DNA from: Synergistota bacterium
Lineage (GTDB): Bacteria; Synergistota; GBS-1
Assembly: GCA_025060595.1 (NCBI GenBank)
Contig: JANXBX010000012.1
Coordinates: forward strand, 1-60,489
DNA length: 60,489 bases
Direction: 5' to 3'
A program made the position numbers and the translations under genes. Below are positions 54,688 through 60,489 of this stretch, piece by piece; positions within the stretch are counted from its first letter, which is position 1; each line of letters opens with the position of its first letter. The notes beneath the pieces were generated by a model. The model made no database searches. It had not been told where the DNA came from and worked only from the letters and a program-made list of their open reading frames with translations.

Positions 54688-56070
54688 ATGAAAGCCGTAG
54701 TTTTGGCAGGCGGTGGGGGTACTAGGCTGTGGCCTTTATCGAGGAGAGCTTGGCCAAAGCAGTTTTTAAAAATAGGAAATAAGCTTTCCCTTTTTCAGGG
54801 GACGCTAAAGCGTCTTCTTAGATTTTTACCCCCGGAGGATATAGTTATAGTAACGGGTAGGGACTACGAGTTTATAGTACATTGGGAGATTAATGAGCTC
54901 TCTCTTAAGTCCCTACCCCATATTATTCTTGAACCGTTTAGTAGGGGAACCGCTCCTGCTATAGCCTTATCTTTAAAGTATCTTCTTGAGAAGCAAGAGC
55001 TTTCCTCCTCAGAGTTGGTTTTTGTGGCTCCCTCTGATCATATAATTGAGCCTGAGGAAGAGCTTGCTAGAGTAATCGGAATCGCCCGAAAGCATGCTTC
55101 CCTGGGTAAGATTTTAACCTTTGGTATAAAGCCCTATAAGCCGGAAACTGGATATGGCTATATAGGCGTTTTAAGAGAAGCGGAACCATCCATTTATGAG
55201 GTTGAAGGGTTTTTCGAAAAGCCTAGCTTAGAAAAGGCAAGGGAGTTCCTCTCTTCAGGAAGATATTTCTGGAACTCTGGAATGTTCCTTTTTAGAGTAG
55301 ATAGTATGATAAATGAGCTCAAGAAGCATGCTCCTAGGATAGGAGAAGCCTTGGACTTTAGCTTTAAGGAGATGGTTGATTGCTTCTCCTATATGCCTGA
55401 TATATCCATCGACTATGCGGTTATGGAAAAAACGGAAAACCTTCTTATGGTTTCTTTAAATGCCTTTTGGAGCGATGTAGGATCTTACGATGCAATATAC
55501 GATCTTCTTAATAAGGATGAAGATGGCAATGCTGTGCAAGGGGAGGTTATAAACTTTTCTTCTAGGAATAGCTTGATTCTTGGGGATAAGAGGCTTATCG
55601 TTACATTAGGAATTGAGGATATGCTTATAGTTGAGACGGAAGATGCGATTTTAGTATCAAAAAGGGGAGAAAGCCAGAAAGTTAGGGAAGTAGTTAGGCT
55701 TCTAAAGGAACGTTTAAGGAAAGAGGCTGATGAACGAGTTACTGTATGTAGGCCATGGGGAATGTATACTCTTCTTGAGAAAGGAGATAACTTTTGGATT
55801 AAGAGAGTTGTTTTAAACCCCAGGGAAGGACTAACCTTTCAAAGGCATAGGTTTAGGTCTGAACACTGGATAGTTGTAAAAGGGGAGGCCAAGATAACCT
55901 TTGAAGATAGGGAGGTTTTTCTAAAGGAGGGGGAGTCTATATTTGTGCCTCAAAACGAGTTTCATAAGCTTGAAAACCCTTCCGATTTTCCCCTTGAGAT
56001 AGTAGAGGTAGCTTGCGGAAGCTACCTTGGAGAGGATGATATAGAAAGGCGGGAAGGGGATGGTGCATGA
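54688..56070 (+). CDS. manC: Mannose-1-phosphate guanylyltransferase / mannose-6-phosphate isomerase
   Basis: The 460-residue protein joins an N-terminal nucleotidyltransferase (VLAGGGGTRLWPLSRRAWPKQFL, VAPSDHIIEPEEE, GYIGVLREAE, FFEKPSLEKA) with a C-terminal cupin-type isomerase domain (CRPWGMYTLLEKG, FQRHRFRSEHWIVVKGEA). It makes GDP-mannose, the substrate of Gmd encoded two genes later. No ribosome site precedes its ATG. Confidence 0.93.
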   Translation: MKAVVLAGGGGTRLWPLSRRAWPKQFLKIGNKLSLFQGTLKRLLRFLPPEDIVIVTGRDYEFIVHWEINELSLKSLPHIILEPFSRGTAPAIALSLKYLLEKQELSSSELVFVAPSDHIIEPEEELARVIGIARKHASLGKILTFGIKPYKPETGYGYIGVLREAEPSIYEVEGFFEKPSLEKAREFLSSGRYFWNSGMFLFRVDSMINELKKHAPRIGEALDFSFKEMVDCFSYMPDISIDYAVMEKTENLLMVSLNAFWSDVGSYDAIYDLLNKDEDGNAVQGEVINFSSRNSLILGDKRLIVTLGIEDMLIVETEDAILVSKRGESQKVREVVRLLKERLRKEADERVTVCRPWGMYTLLEKGDNFWIKRVVLNPREGLTFQRHRFRSEHWIVVKGEAKITFEDREVFLKEGESIFVPQNEFHKLENPSDFPLEIVEVACGSYLGEDDIERREGDGA

Positions 56071-56995
56071 GCATCATAATCATATACATGAGCCTTCTCA
56101 AGTAGAGGGAATTAAGCTTTTTTATGTTATACTGTTAAACTTTGCCATATGTGGTGCGGAGTTTATCGGAGGAATTGTATCGGGCAGCTTAGCTCTCATT
56201 TCCGACTCTCTCCATAACTTTAGCGATGCCATGTCTATTGTGGTTACATACTTTGCCCATAAGATATCCTTGAAGAGTGCCTCAGAAAGAAAAACCTTCG
56301 GTTATAAAAGATCCACCATTTTAGCTGCCCTATTTAACTCTGTTACCTTACTTGCTATAGGGGCTTTATTAATTAAAGAAGCTATAGAAAGACTACTTCG
56401 GCCTCAATATATAGATGGTTTAACGGTATTATGGGTTGCATCGATAGGATTAGTCGCTAATTTGTTAAGCATGTATTTTCTTAAAAGGTGGTCTAGGAGA
56501 GATATAAACGTTAAGACCGCTTATCTGCATATGTTTGCTGATGCTCTATCCTCCATAGCAGTTATTTTGGGAGCTATTATGATGCTTTATTTCAATTTAT
56601 GGTGGCTTGATCCTACGCTTAGTATAGCGATAGCTATATATGTTATTAGAGAGAGCTTTAAGATTTTAAATAAATCTTTAAATATATTAATGCAGTCGAC
56701 TCCGGAAACGATAGATATAGGGGAACTAGTTGAAAGCATCGAGAGGCTTGAGGAGGTTAAAGATGTTCATCATGTTCATGTTTGGAGCTTAGATGATAAG
56801 ATGGTTTTCTTTGAGGGGCATGTAAATCTTAAGAAAGACATCCCTATAAGCAAGGTTATGAGGGTATATGATAGGATAGAGGAGGAGTTGCATCGTTTTG
56901 GTATCTCTCATGTTACCATTCAAGCTGAATATAATGGCTGCCCAGAGTGTGGAGTTATAAAGAGTAGAGAGGAGAGGGATTTGGAACATGGGTAG
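56060..56995 (+). CDS. Cation diffusion facilitator (CDF) metal efflux protein
   Basis: The 311-residue protein has a His-rich N-terminus (HEHHNHIHE), six TM helices with the metal sites [10 protein letters not shown] and HMFADALSS, and a cytoplasmic domain ending in VHHVHVW and SHVTIQAEY. It exports Zn2+ or similar ions against H+. It overlaps manC by 11 bases and gmd by 8, so it is embedded in the sugar-nucleotide operon. Confidence 0.9.
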   Translation: MVHEHHNHIHEPSQVEGIKLFYVILLNFAICGAEFIGGIVSGSLALISDSLHNFSDAMSIVVTYFAHKISLKSASERKTFGYKRSTILAALFNSVTLLAIGALLIKEAIERLLRPQYIDGLTVLWVASIGLVANLLSMYFLKRWSRRDINVKTAYLHMFADALSSIAVILGAIMMLYFNLWWLDPTLSIAIAIYVIRESFKILNKSLNILMQSTPETIDIGELVESIERLEEVKDVHHVHVWSLDDKMVFFEGHVNLKKDIPISKVMRVYDRIEEELHRFGISHVTIQAEYNGCPECGVIKSREERDLEHG

Positions 56996-58139
56996 GAGGG
57001 CGCTTATAACAGGTATTACTGGGCAGGATGGTTCCTATCTTGCGGAGTTCTTGCTTTCTAAGGGATATGAAGTTCATGGTATTATAAGAAGAGCAAGCAC
57101 TTTTAACACTCAGAGGATAGATCATATTTATGTAGATCCTCATGTGCCTGGAGCTAGGCTTTTCCTTCACTATGGAGATTTATCCGATGCAAGTCAGCTA
57201 ACTCAGATAGTTTATAACATTAAACCTGATGAAATATATAACCTCGGCGCTCAGAGTCATGTTAGAGTGAGCTTCGATATGCCTGAATATACTGGTGATA
57301 TAACTGGCCTTGGGACGACAAGGATACTTGAGGCTATAAGAAGAAGCGGAGTAAAAGCAAAGTTTTATCAAGCTTCTTCCTCGGAGATGTTCGGAGCTTC
57401 TCCTCCGCCTCAGAGTGAAAAAACGCCTTTTTATCCAAGAAGCCCTTATGCGGCTGCTAAGGTTTATGCTTTCTGGATGACGGTAAACTATAGGGAGGCT
57501 TATGGATTATTTGCGTGTAATGGGATACTTTTCAATCATGAAAGCCCTCGTCGAGGGGAGACATTCGTTACAAGGAAGATAACGAGAGCTATAGCTCATA
57601 TGCTTGCTGGGAAACAAAGAGAGCTCTATCTTGGAAACCTTAACGCTAAAAGGGACTGGGGGTTTGCTCCTGAATATGTTGAGATGATGTGGCTTATGCT
57701 TCAGCAGGATGATCCAGATGACTATGTTGTAGGAACTGGGGAGAGTCACTCCGTTAGAGAGTTTGTGGAGAAAGCCTTTAGTTATGCTGGTCTAGAGATA
57801 GAGTGGAAAGGTAGTGGTTTAGAGGAGAAGGGGGTGGTAAAAAGCGCAAGTGATAGGTGGAAGGAAGTTTTTAAGCCTGGTGATGTGGTTATTAAGATAG
57901 ACCCAAGGTACTTTAGACCTACGGAGGTTGAGCATCTTCAGGCTGATATAACTAAGGCTAGGAAGAAGCTTGGTTGGGAGCCAAGGACTACTTTTGAAGA
58001 GCTTGTAATGATAATGGTTGACTACGACATGAGGCTCTTAGGTTTAGAGCCGATAGGTAAGGGAGTAGAGGTTTCAATGAACAAAGGTTTCCGATATACT
58101 AATCATGAGTACTCCTTTTGGAGCGATTGCTCCAGGTGA
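56988..58139 (+). CDS. gmd: GDP-mannose 4,6-dehydratase
   Basis: The 383-residue SDR-type enzyme turns GDP-mannose into GDP-4-keto-6-deoxymannose, precursor of GDP-fucose or GDP-rhamnose for surface polysaccharides. [28 protein letters not shown] with the cofactor loop, the catalytic [21 protein letters not shown] and [19 protein letters not shown] are near-diagnostic. manC upstream provides the substrate; no second-step reductase is seen in the window. Confidence 0.95.
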   Translation: MGRRALITGITGQDGSYLAEFLLSKGYEVHGIIRRASTFNTQRIDHIYVDPHVPGARLFLHYGDLSDASQLTQIVYNIKPDEIYNLGAQSHVRVSFDMPEYTGDITGLGTTRILEAIRRSGVKAKFYQASSSEMFGASPPPQSEKTPFYPRSPYAAAKVYAFWMTVNYREAYGLFACNGILFNHESPRRGETFVTRKITRAIAHMLAGKQRELYLGNLNAKRDWGFAPEYVEMMWLMLQQDDPDDYVVGTGESHSVREFVEKAFSYAGLEIEWKGSGLEEKGVVKSASDRWKEVFKPGDVVIKIDPRYFRPTEVEHLQADITKARKKLGWEPRTTFEELVMIMVDYDMRLLGLEPIGKGVEVSMNKGFRYTNHEYSFWSDCSR

Positions 58140-58144
58140 GAGTT

Positions 58145-59419
58145 ATGGTGAAAATTGGTGTTATAGCTGATGACTTAACAGGGGCTAATGCTTTGGGTGC
58201 TCTCCTTTCAAAGAGGGGATTAAGCTCTGTATCTGTCTTAGATCCTTCTCTCCTTTCAGAGAGATCCCAGGTGAAGAGGGATATAATAGTTATCTCTACA
58301 AGCAGTAGGTATCTTCCTCCTCAAGAGGCTTACGCTAAGGTTTCTGAAACGTTCAGGCTTCTTTTAAGCTTGGGGTGTAACTTCTTCTCCAAGAGGATAG
58401 ACACTACTTTAAGGGGTAGTATAGGTCATGAGGTAGATGCTATGCTCGATTCCTCAGGAGAGATTAAGCATGCCATAATGGTTCCAGTCTTTCCAGCTGC
58501 TGGTAGAATATGCTTAGGGGGGCACGTTTTGGTAAACTCCATTCCCCTTGACGAGACCGAGGTTATAAGGGAATCGGTATTCCGATTTAATACCTCAAAT
58601 GCGGTTAAGATAATAGGTTCTCAGACAAAGAGAAAAGTTATCCATATACCTTATGATATAGTTAGATCAGAAGAAAGTTTACTTGAAGCTTTTAATAGTT
58701 TGCCTGAAGAAAGCTTTGCCGTTTTTGATGCGGTTACCGATGCTGATGTGGATAGGATAGCCACTATCTCTTTAAAGTGGGGTAGGCCCTTCATTCCCGT
58801 GGATCCAGGACCGTTTACTGCTTCTTTAGCTTCTAAAAAGCTCGGAGGTAGAATTGTCTTTCCTAAGATACTCATCGTTATAGGAAGTGTAACCGAGCTT
58901 ATAAGAAAGCAAGTGGAGTATCTTTCAAGAAGCTATGATATTAAGTGGATTAAACTCGATGTTAGAAAGCTTGCCTCTTCTCCTGAGGAGGAGATAATGG
59001 TTAAGTCTGATAAGGTTAGCGAATTTGTAAAGCTTCATAGCTTTATAGGTCTCACAACCGTTCAAAGTGAGGATGACGTCGTTTCTCCTGAGGAGGCCGA
59101 AAGGCTTGGTTTTGGAAAGGGATTCTATAGCAAGGTTAACGAGGCTATAGGTGCGGTAGTCTTAAGGGTTCTCAAAGAGAATAAGGATTTAATTAAGGGG
59201 ATATATGTAAGTGGTGGGGATACGGTCACGGCTATAGTGAAAGGCCTCGGAGCATATGGTATAAGCGTTAAAGATGAAGTTTACCCGCTAGCCGCCTTTG
59301 GAAGCGTGGTGGGAGGGGAATTTGATGGTTTGCCTCTTGTAACAAAGGGAGGACTTGTGGGTAAGGAAGATACTATAAAGGTCTGTGTGGATTATCTTTT
59401 AAGGAGCATAGGAAGGTGA
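58145..59419 (+). CDS. Four-carbon acid sugar kinase (DUF1537 family)
   Basis: The 424-residue protein has IADDLTGANALGALL, FSKRIDTTLRGSIGHEV and the C-terminal nucleotide-site VSGGDTVTAIVKGLG typical of DUF1537/OtnK-like kinases, which phosphorylate C4 sugar acids such as erythronate or threonate. The start is the ATG after CCAGGTGAGAGTT; an in-frame start nine codons earlier lies in gmd. The next step enzyme PdxA2 is not seen. Confidence 0.85.
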   Translation: MVKIGVIADDLTGANALGALLSKRGLSSVSVLDPSLLSERSQVKRDIIVISTSSRYLPPQEAYAKVSETFRLLLSLGCNFFSKRIDTTLRGSIGHEVDAMLDSSGEIKHAIMVPVFPAAGRICLGGHVLVNSIPLDETEVIRESVFRFNTSNAVKIIGSQTKRKVIHIPYDIVRSEESLLEAFNSLPEESFAVFDAVTDADVDRIATISLKWGRPFIPVDPGPFTASLASKKLGGRIVFPKILIVIGSVTELIRKQVEYLSRSYDIKWIKLDVRKLASSPEEEIMVKSDKVSEFVKLHSFIGLTTVQSEDDVVSPEEAERLGFGKGFYSKVNEAIGAVVLRVLKENKDLIKGIYVSGGDTVTAIVKGLGAYGISVKDEVYPLAAFGSVVGGEFDGLPLVTKGGLVGKEDTIKVCVDYLLRSIGR

Positions 59420-59425
59420 TAGCTC

Positions 59426-60489
59426 TTGCCTGGTATTAGGGATCGTGTGAGGGATAGGGATCTTCTTTCAAAGGTGGTTTCAGCGGAAGAGGCTGCTTAC
59501 CTGATAAAGGATGGGATGACTATTGCCTGTAGCGGTTTCACACATGCTGGCTACCCTAAAGCGGTTCCTTTAGCCTTGTCAGAGAGGATAAAAAATGGGG
59601 AAGCCTTAAGTGTAACCTTGTGGACTGGTGCCTCTGTTGGACCAGAGCTTGATGGCTCGTTAGCGGAGGTTGGTGCTATTAAAAGAAGGTTTCCTTATCA
59701 GTCTAATAGTGTTTTAAGGGATAAAATAAACTCTGGATGGGTAAGCTACGTAGACTTTCACTTATCTCAGTTTCCTCAGATGATAAGGTATGGCTTTCTT
59801 GGTGAAATAGATTTCGCTATAATCGAAGCAGTGGCTATAAACGAGGGTGGAGGCATAGTTCCCTCTACCTCTGTTGGCAATTCTCCTACCTTCGTTAAGA
59901 TGGCTAAGAGGGTTATTGTGGAGGTTAACATCACTCAGCCTTTAGATCTTGAAGGCATGCATGATATATACGTTCCTGAGGATCCTCCTTATAGGAGAGA
60001 GATACCGATATATAAGCCGAGTGACAGGATAGGACTTCCTTACATTCCCTGTGATCCTGAGAAGATAGAGGCTGTGGTCCTCTCTGATATTCCTGATAAT
60101 CAGAGGCCCTGGGATCCAATAGATGAGGTCTCAAAAAGGATGGGGGAAAATCTGATAGATTTCCTTAGGTTTGAGGTTAAAAGAGGTTATCTACCTAGAA
60201 ACCTATTGCCTCTTCAGTCAGGAACCGGAAGCATAGCTAACGCCGTCTTTGCTTGCTTTTTAGAGTCTGAGTTTGAGGATCTTTATGTTTACACTGAGGT
60301 TATACAAGACTCTATGCTTGACCTAATAGATTTTGGAAAGCTTCGCTTCGCTTCAGGCACCGCCCTTGGTTTTTCTCCTTCTGCCTTAAGGAGGTTTTAT
60401 GAGGGTATAAAGAGATATAGGAATTACATAGTTTTACGTCCTCAGGAGATATCTAATCATCCTGAGGTTATAAGGAGGCTTGGGGTTAT
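59426..60489 (+). CDS. Acetyl-CoA hydrolase/CoA-transferase family protein (partial)
   Basis: The frame starts at a TTG after GGAAGGTGATAG and is open to the window end, giving the first 354 residues. SGFTHAGYPKAVP at the N-terminus, GTGSIANAVFACF and LYVYTEVIQDSMLDLI (with the likely catalytic glutamate) match family I CoA-transferases of the succinyl-CoA:acetate or Cat1 type. It could recycle CoA thioesters in fermentation. It follows the DUF1537 gene by six bases. Confidence 0.88.
   Translation, partial: MPGIRDRVRDRDLLSKVVSAEEAAYLIKDGMTIACSGFTHAGYPKAVPLALSERIKNGEALSVTLWTGASVGPELDGSLAEVGAIKRRFPYQSNSVLRDKINSGWVSYVDFHLSQFPQMIRYGFLGEIDFAIIEAVAINEGGGIVPSTSVGNSPTFVKMAKRVIVEVNITQPLDLEGMHDIYVPEDPPYRREIPIYKPSDRIGLPYIPCDPEKIEAVVLSDIPDNQRPWDPIDEVSKRMGENLIDFLRFEVKRGYLPRNLLPLQSGTGSIANAVFACFLESEFEDLYVYTEVIQDSMLDLIDFGKLRFASGTALGFSPSALRRFYEGIKRYRNYIVLRPQEISNHPEVIRRLGV

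Noticed and set aside
59931-60134. Minus-strand frame near the window end
   Set aside because: It is the shadow of the CoA-transferase gene, which has clear family motifs on the plus strand.

Overview
The window looks like a chromosomal segment of an anaerobic, probably thermophilic and diderm fermentative bacterium. Signs of this are two TRAP transporters with periplasmic binding proteins, a coenzyme-B12 (class II) ribonucleotide reductase, a tungsten-type aldehyde:ferredoxin oxidoreductase, periplasmic and outer-envelope proteins, and heavy use of AGG/AGA (Arg) and ATA (Ile) codons. The mix recalls Synergistota or Thermotogota, but this is inference from gene content, not a phylogeny. No insertion sequence, prophage, CRISPR array or tRNA gene was recognised.

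Layout. 1-3.4 kb: the 3' end of a 16S rRNA, then 23S and 5S, ending in a strong terminator. 3.4-8.2 kb: a secreted cyclase-family hydrolase, miaB, and an Fe-S assembly operon (Rrf2 regulator, nifS, nifU, MOSC protein). 8.3-15.7 kb: a TRAP transporter operon and a hexuronate-type operon (uxaB-uxaA-eda), divergent from a GntR/FCD regulator. 15.7-23.1 kb: an aldonate/sugar-acid operon (2-hydroxyacid dehydrogenase, LarA-type nickel epimerase homologue, TRAP dctPQM, SDR, gluconokinase-like FGGY kinase) behind a sigma70-type promoter that carries a FadR-type operator. 23.1-31 kb: two pseudopilins, a polysaccharide deacetylase, nrdJ, a beta-propeller protein, a DUF2284 protein and purE/purK. 31-36 kb: a MoaD/ThiS-like protein, a decayed uvsE, a cupin/polyferredoxin/small membrane protein/SOR-like redox module, an unusual block of interleaved inverted repeats, and an orphan protein that looks 5'-truncated. 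36-37 kb: smpB-ssrA with a nearly leaderless promoter. 37-47 kb: an exonuclease-like protein, a sodium symporter with a creatinase-like M24 protein, a Ntn amidotransferase, a 19-residue-repeat lipoprotein, a chemoreceptor, and dapF-M20-APC permease. 47-60.5 kb: a long co-directional run pyrB-C-K-D-F, ferredoxin-AOR, pyrE, then manC-CDF-gmd-DUF1537 kinase-CoA transferase (cut by the window end).

How it works together. The sugar-acid genes form a coherent catabolic block: import by TRAP, C2 epimerisation and redox interconversion of aldonates, kinase, and an altronate/KDPG arm. The pyr operon encodes all of UMP synthesis after carbamoyl phosphate, but has an aldehyde oxidoreductase and its ferredoxin inserted before pyrE. 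Several genes (smpB, manC, a polysaccharide deacetylase, perhaps a leader frame before pyrB) have a -10-like box within about 10 bases of the start codon and no Shine-Dalgarno, suggesting leaderless messages, although the 16S 3' end has a normal anti-SD.
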